DNA of 64,000 nt from Nitrincola iocasae (lineage in GTDB: Bacteria; Pseudomonadota; Gammaproteobacteria; Pseudomonadales; Balneatricaceae). Below, piece by piece: positions 34,153-43,636 of this stretch. Below the pieces are notes generated by a model. That model was not told the DNA's origin and did not search any database. It saw only the letters and a program-made list of their open reading frames with translations. The position numbers and the translations under genes are program-made. The stretch lies in assembly GCF_008727795.1 (NCBI RefSeq), contig NZ_CP044222.1:248001-312000 (forward strand), written 5' to 3'. Each line of letters begins with the position of its first letter. Position 1 is the first letter of the stretch.

Positions 34153-37100
34153 CTCAGTTGCTGCCATGATTGCCTTCCGAATTGTTGTCCTGTGCCCAGT
34201 ATTTCAGTTAGATCTTCATCTTCTTCTAATCCACCTTCAAGTGCAAAGGCGCGTCCTTCTTCATCAGTGACTATTGTTGCTGACTCACCTGTATGGGAGC
34301 TTCCGGTTACACGGCTGACAACTTCCCCATCTACAATATCACCAGCATCAATTTTACCATCTTGATTAAGATCGAATACTGAAGAGGTATTTCTATCACC
34401 TGTACCGATCATTAAGTCAGTATAGCGACCTTCAACACCACCAATGCAGGGGTCCGTAGCGGGTGCCATCGAAGTGAAGAGTACCCGGTCTCTGCGAATA
34501 CCTGGGATAATGGTGGGTTTGTTAATAACACGCTCACCGTCTGATACGTCATTAACAGCCAGGTTTAAATACCATCCTTTATAAACTTGAGTGGCACCCA
34601 CTGAGTTGGTGCTGGTTGACTGATACCCTCCGGCCGAATTAATCCAGGTTATTTCCTGCTCAAGTAACTGATTTTTAAGAATTGTAGTGTTGCTTGAAGT
34701 GGTCTGTTCAAGTCCATATAAAGTCTGGACCTGATAATCTGTATCACCGTCTGTATTCCGGAAATAGCTTCCGGTACCAAATAGCAGCATCATAGTTGAA
34801 TTGGTGTTAGGTTTTGCAGCTATAAGTATCTGTGAGGTGATGGGTTGAGCTAGACCATCAGGATCTGTAGCAGTAAAAACTTTATCGATATTGTTTTTCC
34901 ACTGGTTTTGGTTACCTGAAAGATCAAACTTCCAAACGTTGCCCTGTAAGTCACCCGCAAACACATGATTGATAGCCAGATCGTTATTTGGCCAGTCTGA
35001 AATTGAAGCCGGAGCCATACCATTAGGTGATGCAGCACTGCCAATACTCGTATCGAGTTTTTCAATCAATGTCCCATCTTTTAAATCAACAATGTATAAG
35101 ATGGCACGATTTGAAGCACTATTATAACCATTGCCAAATATCGCTACCCACCGACAGGCGGTTCCAGTCACAATACAGCCTAGCTGAGGATGTGTTACGC
35201 CATAGCCTAAATCCACATCGTTAAATTCCCATAACACATCTGATGCGCTAAAGTTTTCAGGATCACTCACATCCAGTGCAAAAATACTCTTTCCTCCAGC
35301 GCCCATGCTACCAACAGCAATGGTACGCCATTTTGCTGCAGATTCTCCCGGCGCTTGAAAATAGGCATCCGTTACGGCGACAGTACCGTCAACCATATAC
35401 TGATGCTTATCGACATACTCTGTATCCATTAAACGGTTTACTTTTGCTGCAGAGCCGGTGGTTGATTCGGGTTCAATTAACTCTTGGGGGATGTAAGCAA
35501 ATAGCTCCTTGCCGCCGTCTGTTGTATCAGAAGTTGCATTAAATGCATGAACAAAACCTGAGTTTGTGCCTACAAATAATACGTCAGGTCTGGCGGTATA
35601 GGTTGTTGAGTTTCTAAAGCTTTTATAAGAAGATGAAGCGTCGACAGGTAGTAAGCTAAAGCCGAAATTCGGTTTGCCCATAAATTGTGGATCTGAGTTA
35701 ATAATTGAGCCAAGAAGTCGTTGTCCGCCAGGAGCTTCACGACTTCTGAAAGTACTATGTGCTGAATCATCTCCACGTAGCCAAGATACACGTTCAGAGC
35801 CCAGCCCATCAGCGACATTACTTAAGTCTTTATTTAAAGCGCCTTGTTGTGTTGCGCTGAGTTGATCAAATTCAAACTCAACGGCTGTTTGTGCATCATC
35901 AACTGTCTTGGTTGTAAAAATATTACGACTCAGGTTTGCTTGTATCATCGCACGCAGCTTGCTTTCAGCATCCCATACCATCGAACCAACGGTACCATCG
36001 GTATTTAATTCAAATGCCTTTAATTGTCCCGACCAGTCTTCTGGGCGAAAACCTGCGGTATAGGCAAGTGTGCCAGTTCGTAGTGATCCGGAGCTTACTG
36101 CGGCGGCAGTTGTTGAGGGCTCACCCAAAACGAGTATGGCTTCAAATGCTGATGTTAATTGCTGTTTAAGGTTTGAAGCATTAGTGACTAAGAAGTAATT
36201 AGGTGAAGTTTCACCAGTTGACAGCTCTTCCGAGCCTGCTGAACCATATTTTGCTGCATACCAAAGCGGGTCGTTAAGAAGTGTTGCTGTAGACGTTGAG
36301 CTGGGTGTAAATGTTCTAGTGGCAAGTAGTGGAAGCGATGGCTTTTCAGAGCACGCAGACGGACGTGAGGCGCCATAACAGTCGCCTATTTCAAACCCAA
36401 CAGGGGTATCCATTGGGAACCAAGGGTCATTGCCTGCTGATGTGGCTCTATCACGGACTTCCAAATAGACACCATCCTTATCAGTGCCTGAAATAACATA
36501 GCCCATATGGTGAATAATACCACCAGCAGCATATTCAGAATCTAATGTAACGGTTATAGTGTTATCGCTATTGACTTTGATGTCGTATCGAACAATAGCA
36601 TCCATGTCATGATCAGCACCCTGTTCAACATCCTCAAAGTTGATTCTGAAAATATAATGGTCCGATTCAAACTTCTCTACAAAAAAATCAACAATAGTAT
36701 TTGTAGGCTGAAAAGATCGGCTTGCCCAGCTTGAAGAGTCTTGGCCAACTGATTTACCAAAAGGAATTATAGTAACAATTTTGTTATCAACTGGTATTTC
36801 GATTTTTGGTAAAGGCGATGCCAGTGCAACAGAAAAAGTATTAATGTTCTGCGTATTAGGTAAATCTGTTCGCAGATCATTGTTATATGCGAAATGTGTT
36901 ATAGCTGCTGAGTAATAGCCACCCTCTTTGGTCGGTTCGGCTGGGCTTAGGCCTCTGATATTACCAAAACCAGTAACTGTTTTTGCAGTGGGCACACCAT
37001 CACTCAAACTGCCTGACTCACCAATAAAGTGTAGCCCATTGCTACCATATTCTTTACTCCAAACGGCATCTGCTTCTGTGGTGACATTAAGACTTACGCC

Positions 37101-39134
37101 GCTTGGAAGGTCGCCAGAAAAGCTGCTATTAAAATTGCTGCCGGGTAAAAACTCTGTATCATATGAAGGGTTAACATCACTGATGATTAACTGGGCAGAT
37201 GGCGTACACCAAAGGCGATCCTCATACGGATCTATCCAATCCGGTGCTGGCAGAAACATATGGTTAGTGCCCGAGTAATGTCGAAGGGTGACCTTTTCTC
37301 GCTTATTATCTAGAGTCGGAGAAAATTGAGAAGTTGCCGTTTCTTCTCCTGTAAAATATCTTAGGCTTTCATATAGCATTTCAGCAATTGGATTGCCCCA
37401 GTCGGGAAACTTTGTATTTGAATCAGACATGGGTTTGTCGGTTAGCCAACCTCCGTTATATTGGAAATTACTACCTGCATCAAAATCAACGACTCTAAGC
37501 TTGCTAATGGTATCGATGATACCGCTGGTTGTAGTGAAAGCCCCTGTTGCCGAGTCTATTTCATCAGAAATGCTATCAATGTTTTTTCTTAGCAATCCAC
37601 CCCTCATATTATAAGGATGTGTATAAGAGCCGGTTATCAGGCCAAACAACATTTGGTCATTTTTACCGAAGTCCTGAAGCAAACCTACTGGCTTATAGTT
37701 TCCCTCAGGGTATTGTTGGCAGTTTTCTTCTTGAAACTCTGTGCCACAAACCTCGACTCTTACAGCATAATCAGTCATGCGTGATGCTGGAACGGTTGCT
37801 TCTTTTGTCCAGGTTGTAATGACAGGACCTTGCGACGTGTCGGTTTCACTGGCTCGAAGTAGTGAGCTGGGTACAACTTCCCAGTTAGTTTGGCCAGGTC
37901 GCTTAACTAATAGCTGCCAGTTATCACCGCCAGTTTGTTCTTCATGTCTAAAAGTAAAATTATGCCATCCTTGGTTTAATTCTATCTGCCCTATATGTGC
38001 ATTAGCATCATCAATTAATGCTTGTGCTATTTGGTTTGCAGTGCTGCCTGACTTACGTCCATGGCCACCATACCAATATGATACTACTTCTCCATTAATT
38101 TCAAATTCAACAGCATCATCACCGTTCGCTGCAAACTGATAGGTTCCAGTCTGTTGCGCACGAAATTGACCTGTTATATTTGTGAGATAATAATCATGAC
38201 CACAGTCGCTGGCTACAGTAAATGGATTGTTATCAGAGCCAGTTGTATCTATATTTCCGTCAGCTATGTAATCACTGCCGCATTCAAAATCAGTTAATTC
38301 TACACGCATTTGCAAAAATTCTTGGTGGCTGTCGGCATTTGATGTAGGTAGATCTGCTGCATTATAAACACAGGGGTTATTGTTATTTCCTCCATGAATA
38401 CACCGGGAACCTGCTACATGACGCTCAATGGCTACCCACTCCCAAATGCGAAAACGTGAGTTTGTTAGTACACGCATCAAAGGTTCCATGTTTGCGCTTT
38501 TATAGGGCGTTAATACATCATTTTTTAGTAGAGTTGTATTTGCGAATAAGTGACGAGTGCCAGATGCAGGTAAACCAAGAGGTGTGTAATTTCTTATATC
38601 ATAACCATCATGTTCGATGCTTCTATATTCTTTACCCCAGCTATGTGCATCTTGGGGAATATAGCTTCTTTCAAGAACGGTTTGAGTTTCTGTGTCGGTG
38701 ATACGGTTGCCACCATAAAGCACTTTCCTGAGGGCGTCTATTCTAGCCGTAGTAATATAGTTGAGGAAATCGCCACTCCAGCCGGAGCTGCAGGTTTTAT
38801 TAGCGGCTTCTGCTGCTGCTTTAAATTGATTATTAGTATAAGAGTAGCAGAGTGTTGAATCGAAATAGCCATAATAATCAACTTTTTCCGGTTCATAGCC
38901 TATGTTCAGCTCGCCGTCACCATTGAGATCAGATGCGTCATTATAAGCTTCATAATAGAGTGTGTGATCACGCCCCATTACAATCATATTTAAGGGGGGG
39001 ACCGCCTCTCCCCTGACTGAAAGGGGTACTGGTGAAATATCAACATCAGCCGTTACATGGCTACTTACTATAAGAGTGATCAGTATAAAAGCTGTTTTTG
39101 ATAGCATTTTTTTAATGGTTTGGTAAGTAGTCAT
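34149..39134 (-). CDS. pilY1: Type IV pilus tip adhesin PilY1 with PA14-like insertion
   Basis: PilY1 is the large tip adhesin that, with minor pilins, primes pilus assembly. Numbering from GTG 39143, a signal peptide (KTAFILITLIVSSHVTA) precedes a Ca-binding-like loop DLNGDGELNI near 72. A PA14-like sugar-binding fold follows at about 317-415 (GTYQFAANGDDAVEFEING, then GWHNFTFRHEE and WQLLVKRPG). I saw no vWA MIDAS motif. The C-terminal third has the PilY1 beta-propeller (DVLFVGTNSGFVHAFNA, WRTIAVGSMGAGGKSIFALD) and a second EF-hand-like loop DLNQDGKIDAGD. Start choice: ATG 39134 has the best spacing to AGGTG; 39140 is possible. Confidence 0.9.
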   Translation of the reverse strand: MTTYQTIKKMLSKTAFILITLIVSSHVTADVDISPVPLSVRGEAVPPLNMIVMGRDHTLYYEAYNDASDLNGDGELNIGYEPEKVDYYGYFDSTLCYSYTNNQFKAAAEAANKTCSSGWSGDFLNYITTARIDALRKVLYGGNRITDTETQTVLERSYIPQDAHSWGKEYRSIEHDGYDIRNYTPLGLPASGTRHLFANTTLLKNDVLTPYKSANMEPLMRVLTNSRFRIWEWVAIERHVAGSRCIHGGNNNNPCVYNAADLPTSNADSHQEFLQMRVELTDFECGSDYIADGNIDTTGSDNNPFTVASDCGHDYYLTNITGQFRAQQTGTYQFAANGDDAVEFEINGEVVSYWYGGHGRKSGSTANQIAQALIDDANAHIGQIELNQGWHNFTFRHEEQTGGDNWQLLVKRPGQTNWEVVPSSLLRASETDTSQGPVITTWTKEATVPASRMTDYAVRVEVCGTEFQEENCQQYPEGNYKPVGLLQDFGKNDQMLFGLITGSYTHPYNMRGGLLRKNIDSISDEIDSATGAFTTTSGIIDTISKLRVVDFDAGSNFQYNGGWLTDKPMSDSNTKFPDWGNPIAEMLYESLRYFTGEETATSQFSPTLDNKREKVTLRHYSGTNHMFLPAPDWIDPYEDRLWCTPSAQLIISDVNPSYDTEFLPGSNFNSSFSGDLPSGVSLNVTTEADAVWSKEYGSNGLHFIGESGSLSDGVPTAKTVTGFGNIRGLSPAEPTKEGGYYSAAITHFAYNNDLRTDLPNTQNINTFSVALASPLPKIEIPVDNKIVTIIPFGKSVGQDSSSWASRSFQPTNTIVDFFVEKFESDHYIFRINFEDVEQGADHDMDAIVRYDIKVNSDNTITVTLDSEYAAGGIIHHMGYVISGTDKDGVYLEVRDRATSAGNDPWFPMDTPVGFEIGDCYGASRPSACSEKPSLPLLATRTFTPSSTSTATLLNDPLWYAAKYGSAGSEELSTGETSPNYFLVTNASNLKQQLTSAFEAILVLGEPSTTAAAVSSGSLRTGTLAYTAGFRPEDWSGQLKAFELNTDGTVGSMVWDAESKLRAMIQANLSRNIFTTKTVDDAQTAVEFEFDQLSATQQGALNKDLSNVADGLGSERVSWLRGDDSAHSTFRSREAPGGQRLLGSIINSDPQFMGKPNFGFSLLPVDASSSYKSFRNSTTYTARPDVLFVGTNSGFVHAFNATSDTTDGGKELFAYIPQELIEPESTTGSAAKVNRLMDTEYVDKHQYMVDGTVAVTDAYFQAPGESAAKWRTIAVGSMGAGGKSIFALDVSDPENFSASDVLWEFNDVDLGYGVTHPQLGCIVTGTACRWVAIFGNGYNSASNRAILYIVDLKDGTLIEKLDTSIGSAASPNGMAPASISDWPNNDLAINHVFAGDLQGNVWKFDLSGNQNQWKNNIDKVFTATDPDGLAQPITSQILIAAKPNTNSTMMLLFGTGSYFRNTDGDTDYQVQTLYGLEQTTSSNTTILKNQLLEQEITWINSAGGYQSTSTNSVGATQVYKGWYLNLAVNDVSDGERVINKPTIIPGIRRDRVLFTSMAPATDPCIGGVEGRYTDLMIGTGDRNTSSVFDLNQDGKIDAGDIVDGEVVSRVTGSSHTGESATIVTDEEGRAFALEGGLEEDEDLTEILGTGQQFGRQSWQQLR

Positions 39135-39163
39135 TTGCATCACCTAATTTTCAGCTTTTAAAT

Positions 39164-39625
39164 TTACTGAACAGGTCTAAACCTGGTCTCAACAACAATA
39201 GAGGTTATATTTGTGCCACCCCAGCCTATTGCATTCACCGGAAAGATATTATGAAACTCGGCAGGTAGTTCACCTGGGTTAACGCGATACAGCCCGGGTT
39301 CACTAACAAAATATTTTGGATTCTCTGATAACATGTCACTTACCGCATGAGTCGTTCCACCAGTTCCATCCCAGGTTGCTGGATCTGCTAATTCTTCTCC
39401 ATCAAACAGTGCTTCATTATCGGAGTTATCTCGCACGTAATCTTCTCCACCACGTAGTGCCGCTTCAGCCGCTTGAAACGCCATATTGCGGTCACGCATA
39501 TTGCCGGACATGCGCTCCTGCATGGAGGTAGTTTGAATACCCGCAACACCTAAAATAGTCAGTATCAGTAGAAAGAGTAAGCTGACTATAAGTGCACTGC
39601 CTGTTTGTTGATTTAAAGCCATCAT
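39164..39625 (-). CDS. pilX: Type IV minor pilin PilX
   Basis: The 153-residue prepilin-like protein has a short basic-poor leader MMALNQQTG followed by SALIVSLLFLLILTILGVAG and the TTSMQERMSGNMRDRNMAFQ-type segment, which is characteristic of PilX. The family member lacks the strict F at position 1 of the mature protein, as seen here (S/A after G). It sits between pilW and pilY1, the usual order. Confidence 0.88.
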   Translation of the reverse strand: MMALNQQTGSALIVSLLFLLILTILGVAGIQTTSMQERMSGNMRDRNMAFQAAEAALRGGEDYVRDNSDNEALFDGEELADPATWDGTGGTTHAVSDMLSENPKYFVSEPGLYRVNPGELPAEFHNIFPVNAIGWGGTNITSIVVETRFRPVQ

Positions 39626-39632
39626 CTATTAC

Positions 39633-40688
39633 TCATGGAAGTTTATTTCGTACACCGATCGTTGTGTTAAATGCCTGATACATCCTTCGATCACCAGCTG
39701 GTGCATTAAACGTAGCACCATCAAAAGGTATGCCTGTCATGTTATTTGGTAAAATATTGGCATGTTCACTACGCGCTAACAAGCTGATTCTTACCGCGAC
39801 GACGTCGTCCCAATCAGTAACATTATTTGCAGTAATATAAGCATCGACGCGTTTGTCACCGCTTGTGTCAACACCATAGCGGATCTGCATATTAATTATA
39901 TTATCTACCAGCTCTTCATCTACAGCGGCTCCAGAACCACCAAAACGAATTCTTCTAAGTGCCGTATTGTTTGGATCGGTGCTGGCGCCTATGTAATAAA
40001 GATCACTTTGAAACAGCATAATACGCATATTGTCTGAATAGGATTTGCTGAATGGGTTTGTGTTGGCAGGTAGTTTGTTTCCGGGTCCTATACCTGCTCC
40101 AGGATTACCTCTGTTTAGATTATTCGCATTGACACTTGATGCATTCTGAAAAATATCACAAGCATCATCATCAGCCACCATTACGATTTGACCTTTAGGT
40201 ATATCACTGGAGCCCGTTAAATTTATATTGGCCGCTTGTGATGGTGTATTACCACTAGCAGTGACTCCTGAGTTCGTTGATGCATGTTTTACCAGTAGCA
40301 CATCTGTATTAGCAACATAGCCTGCCATACTGGCTGCATAAGTGCCTGAACTATTATTCCAGCCTTCTAATCCAGCCCCCAGCGCATGTACAGCAGCATC
40401 ATAGTCACTATGAGCTTCATCTAACAGAATATTAATATCCACATTACTCCCACAGCCACCCTTATACCCTGCCTGACGAATATTGCGGCTCAATACCTCT
40501 GTAGCATAGCGGCCACTCTCCTGGATTCGCGACATGGCTTCCTGGGTTCGGTAGGCTTGCTGCGTAGATGCAAACACCTGAATGACACCGGCAAGTATCA
40601 ATAGGCCCAGCACCATCGAGATCATCAACTCGATCAGTGATAACCCGCTCTGGTGTGTTTTTGGCTTTTGCAGATAAGTTAATCTCAT
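39633..40688 (-). CDS. pilW: Type IV minor pilin PilW
   Basis: The 351-residue product has the prepilin motif SG|LSLIELMISMVLGLLIL at its N-terminus and RIQESGRYATEVLSRNIRQAGYKGGCG, both characteristic of PilW (the latter spanning about residues 40-66). Its start overlaps the end of pilV by 4 nt (ATGA). It belongs to the minor-pilin priming complex. Confidence 0.9.
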   Translation of the reverse strand: MRLTYLQKPKTHQSGLSLIELMISMVLGLLILAGVIQVFASTQQAYRTQEAMSRIQESGRYATEVLSRNIRQAGYKGGCGSNVDINILLDEAHSDYDAAVHALGAGLEGWNNSSGTYAASMAGYVANTDVLLVKHASTNSGVTASGNTPSQAANINLTGSSDIPKGQIVMVADDDACDIFQNASSVNANNLNRGNPGAGIGPGNKLPANTNPFSKSYSDNMRIMLFQSDLYYIGASTDPNNTALRRIRFGGSGAAVDEELVDNIINMQIRYGVDTSGDKRVDAYITANNVTDWDDVVAVRISLLARSEHANILPNNMTGIPFDGATFNAPAGDRRMYQAFNTTIGVRNKLP

Positions 40689-41116
40689 ATTTCTGTGGCC
40701 ATTTGAAAAGATTGCAAACCTTCCGCGCCACGGCTGTCATCCCATTGCACAACGACTGTTACGGTGTCGCCGTTAAGAGTCACGCTGCTGTTCCCCGATG
40801 GCAGGGTGGCTTGTATGATTTGACGCCATTCACGAAGATCTTGATCTGGTACTGAGTTACCGGTGGGGTTGGCATCGGTCAGGTCTATTTCATAATCCCC
40901 ATCCAGTGCAGCGCGTCTGTTGGCGCGCATTCTGTCAGCGATATCATAGGACAGATTGACAGCTTGTGTTCTCTGGTAAGCACTGTGGTTTAGCGATAGG
41001 GTACGTGCTTGCAAGCCAGCCATGCCCAGCAAGCCAACAGAGAGTATGACTAAGGCAATGAGTATTTCTATAAGGGAAACACCCTTCTGATATCTGCTGT
41101 TAAAAGTGTTCATCAT
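40685..41116 (-). CDS. pilV: Type IV minor pilin PilV
   Basis: The 143-residue product has the prepilin motif KG|VSLIEILIALVILSVGLLG and the typical PilV continuation GLQARTLSLNHSAYQRTQAV and IADRMRANRRAA. It lies 21 nt after fimT and overlaps pilW by 4 nt. Confidence 0.92.
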   Translation of the reverse strand: MMNTFNSRYQKGVSLIEILIALVILSVGLLGMAGLQARTLSLNHSAYQRTQAVNLSYDIADRMRANRRAALDGDYEIDLTDANPTGNSVPDQDLREWRQIIQATLPSGNSSVTLNGDTVTVVVQWDDSRGAEGLQSFQMATEI

Positions 41117-41137
41117 ATTTATTCATTCATATGCATG

Positions 41138-41635
41138 TTAGGGGCAGCTAACTCTTCTGGCGTTTATTCTGCCGCTGGCGTTTATGTTAATAGACCTAGC
41201 TTGATCACCTGTGCAACCAGTAAAGCGAGTCGATAAAGTTGTTGCACCACCGCTGAGCTCGCCCAAAGCATCAAAAATAATGTCCCCAGCAGCACCTGCT
41301 TGCACTATTACAGCGCTGGCAGATGGCGCTTCCCATACCCTTAGTGGCGTTGCCCCCGCTACATCAGGTATGACTATCCAGCCACTGGTTCCATCCCAGG
41401 CGCCGTTGCAGGTTGCCTCGTCTGTACTAGCACAAACTTTAACATCCTGTGCCCTCCTGACAGCTTCAGAGCGTGCCAAATTGAGTGCAGTCACAATTTC
41501 ATTAGCTAAAGCGGTGGAGCGGCTGTTCTGAATGACATTATTAAAGCTCGGAACCCCAATGCTCAGCAAAATCGTCAACACTGCTATAGCGACAAGTAGT
41601 TCAATCAAGGTTATGCCGGATGACTTGTGTTTCAT
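41138..41635 (-). CDS. fimT: Minor pseudopilin, GspH/FimT family
   Basis: The 165-residue product has the prepilin motif SG|ITLIELLVAIAVLTILLSIG followed by VPSFNNVIQNSRSTALANEI and LNLARSEAVRRAQDV, the GspH/FimT domain. Two cysteine pairs are present (VCAS/ATCN and TGCTGD/VSCP). It corresponds to FimU/FimT of Pseudomonas and starts the pilin operon. The upstream 102-nt gap separates it from the response regulator gene on the same strand. Confidence 0.88.
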   Translation of the reverse strand: MKHKSSGITLIELLVAIAVLTILLSIGVPSFNNVIQNSRSTALANEIVTALNLARSEAVRRAQDVKVCASTDEATCNGAWDGTSGWIVIPDVAGATPLRVWEAPSASAVIVQAGAAGDIIFDALGELSGGATTLSTRFTGCTGDQARSININASGRINARRVSCP

Positions 41636-41737
41636 AAGTAAAATTCGATGAATAAAGTTTGTATGCTAAAACTTGCTGTATTGTATAAGTACTTCAAGCT
41701 TAGTATGAATGCTTGGTTGTGAAAATTGTTTTAGGGA

Positions 41738-42469
41738 TCAACGGTCCAAAACATCTGATAAATGGTAAATATGTTTCAATTGAGAGGCGAATCTGCGACT
41801 GACTTCGATCTTGTCTGCTGTACCTGAAAGTTCGGCGAAATAACACGAATGTATATCTTTCTGGATGCCAATCATGCGTGATTTGTTGATGATGCAATTT
41901 CTGTGTGCTCTTAGAGTGAGTTGTCCATAACGTTGTTCCAACTGCTTCAGACTCTGCTCAACAATCGCTTCCCCGCCATCAAACACCATCTTCACTATTT
42001 TATCCTCAGCCATAAAATACTGTACTTTTTCAAAGCGAATACGGCGCAGGCTATTGCCTATTTGGTAGCTGATCCAGGGGTTCAGTTCTTCATTTCTTTC
42101 TAGATGAGCTCGCGTATGCATACCCAGACGGGAGAGGGCAGTGGTTAGTCTTTCTGGATCAACAGGCTTGAGCAGGTAATCAGCCGGGCTGACGCGATAG
42201 GCATCCAGTGCATGTTCCGGATGAGCGGTTACAAAAATAATAGCAGGTGGAATTTGTCTGGCATTGAGCTGTTCAGCAACGGACAAACCATCACTGCCGG
42301 GCATTTCGATATCCAGCAATACCAGATCAGGCTTGAGTGCTTCAACTTGTGCTATAGCCTCTTCACCATTGCTGGCTTCACCCACACAGACATAATCAGG
42401 GTGTGCTAACAGCAAACGCTTTAGCCTTGAGCGGGCGAGAGGTTCATCATCAACGATCAGTGTGCGCAT
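41738..42469 (-). CDS. algR: LytTR-type response regulator, AlgR-like
   Basis: The 243-residue product has a receiver domain (1-115) with Asp7/Asp8, phospho-acceptor Asp53 in LVLLDIEMPG and Lys101. A LytTR DNA-binding domain follows (about 140-240, with LRAHRNCIINKSRMIGI). AlgR in Pseudomonas activates the fimU-pilVWXY1Y2E operon. Here the gene sits directly upstream of the equivalent operon and overlaps its kinase gene by 20 nt, so AlgR-like control of the neighbouring pilins is a reasonable inference. Confidence 0.85.
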   Translation of the reverse strand: MRTLIVDDEPLARSRLKRLLLAHPDYVCVGEASNGEEAIAQVEALKPDLVLLDIEMPGSDGLSVAEQLNARQIPPAIIFVTAHPEHALDAYRVSPADYLLKPVDPERLTTALSRLGMHTRAHLERNEELNPWISYQIGNSLRRIRFEKVQYFMAEDKIVKMVFDGGEAIVEQSLKQLEQRYGQLTLRAHRNCIINKSRMIGIQKDIHSCYFAELSGTADKIEVSRRFASQLKHIYHLSDVLDR

Positions 42470-43478
42470 AAGGAATAACCAGTTTAACGCGATAGTGGTT
42501 ATCGATTGTACCTGTTATCAGCTTAGCTTGTTCACCTGATAAGAGTTCAAGGCGTTTACGAATATTGTCAATCGCCATGCCGTTGCCTTTAAGGCGAGCC
42601 GGCTTTTCTCCGGCTGGATTGGTTATCAGCAGTGTGATGTTTTGCTCGCTTTGCAACAGGCTGACAGAAATACTGCCTCCCGTGGTGATGCGTTCAATTC
42701 CATGGCCTACAGCATTCTCCAACAAGGGTTGTAGGGTGAGTGCTGGCAGGGGCGTGTCAGGTAGCGGGTCCGGCAGATCCCAGGTGATACTGAGTCGATC
42801 TCCCAGGCGCCAGCGTTCCAGGTCGATATAAGCCTTTGCCAGGGCGATTTCAGCCTTTAGTGTCGAGGCTTCGCCAGCATTCAAGGCGGCACGAAACAGG
42901 CTGGACAGGTTGAGTAACGCCGCTTCGGCGGCTTCCGGGTCTTCTCGGGTCAGCTCTGCAGCGGTGTTCAGACTATTGAATAGAAAGTGTGGTCGTATGC
43001 GTGCTTGCAGCGCGTCCAGCTCAGCGCGTGACTGGGCGGCAATACGTTGATTGCGTTCCAGATGCATCAGGTAAAATTGCAGGCCAATAATACCGACGAT
43101 CAGTGCAATGGTTAGATTGTGCAGTATAAACCAACTGAGGTTCACCTGGGGTTCCCAGCCTTTTTCCGTAAGCAGGACAAAGGCTGCCAGGCTGACGAGT
43201 GTGGTACAGGTGAGGAGTATCGCAAAAGCACAGGCGGCGAGACGTTTTGCGGATATGTTGGGGCGGTACTTTTGTAACTGACAGAGCAATAGCAGGGTAA
43301 GTAAGGCCACCCATTGTACGAACAGGGTACTTAATCCCAATCGAAACCAGCGATCTTCCACGGCGCCGGGTGCCAGTGCCAGGAGTATCGCCACAGCTTG
43401 CGCCAGCACGGTTGCACGTAAAACCAGCTTGCTGCTGCAAAGCGGGGTGCCAGGGTGAGTTGTGGGCATCTTAAGCAT
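42450..43478 (-). CDS. algZ: LytS-family sensor histidine kinase, AlgZ/FimS-like
   Basis: The 342-residue product has four predicted TM segments (about 25-145). The histidine kinase domain of the LytS type follows, with the histidine in RIRPHFLFNSLN near 168, an N box in LQPLLENAVGHGIERI near 259 and a G box in KGNGMAIDNIRKRLELLSG. This domain lacks some classical ATP-binding features, as in AlgZ. It is the cognate partner of the overlapping response regulator gene. Confidence 0.85.
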   Translation of the reverse strand: MLKMPTTHPGTPLCSSKLVLRATVLAQAVAILLALAPGAVEDRWFRLGLSTLFVQWVALLTLLLLCQLQKYRPNISAKRLAACAFAILLTCTTLVSLAAFVLLTEKGWEPQVNLSWFILHNLTIALIVGIIGLQFYLMHLERNQRIAAQSRAELDALQARIRPHFLFNSLNTAAELTREDPEAAEAALLNLSSLFRAALNAGEASTLKAEIALAKAYIDLERWRLGDRLSITWDLPDPLPDTPLPALTLQPLLENAVGHGIERITTGGSISVSLLQSEQNITLLITNPAGEKPARLKGNGMAIDNIRKRLELLSGEQAKLITGTIDNHYRVKLVIPYAHTDR

Positions 43479-43587
43479 GTTTCAGCCTATGTGCGTCCTT
43501 TTGATCAATGATATGTAGCGCTGAGGGGTTAATAGCTCAAGCGGCTTTAGTATAGAGCTAAGGCCTTATCTATACAAAGGGCTTCAA

Positions 43588-43606
43588 GGCTTCAAGGGGT
43601 CAGCTT
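43588..43606 (+). repeat. Direct repeat, left copy flanking the IS3 element
   Basis: The 19-nt sequence GGCTTCAAGGGGTCAGCTT occurs here and again at 44878-44896. Removing the insertion sequence and one 3-bp duplication restores a tandem repeat of about 23 bp, so the element appears to have entered a pre-existing repeat. Confidence 0.8.
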
Positions 43607-43636
43607 GAGCTTCCCCCAATAAAACGGACGGTTTAA

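Noticed and set aside
41636..41760. Possible AlgR-binding site upstream of fimT
   Set aside because: A CCGTTGATC-like string near 41750 (minus strand) partly fits the AlgR consensus but lies in the last codons of algR and is imperfect. I did not annotate it.
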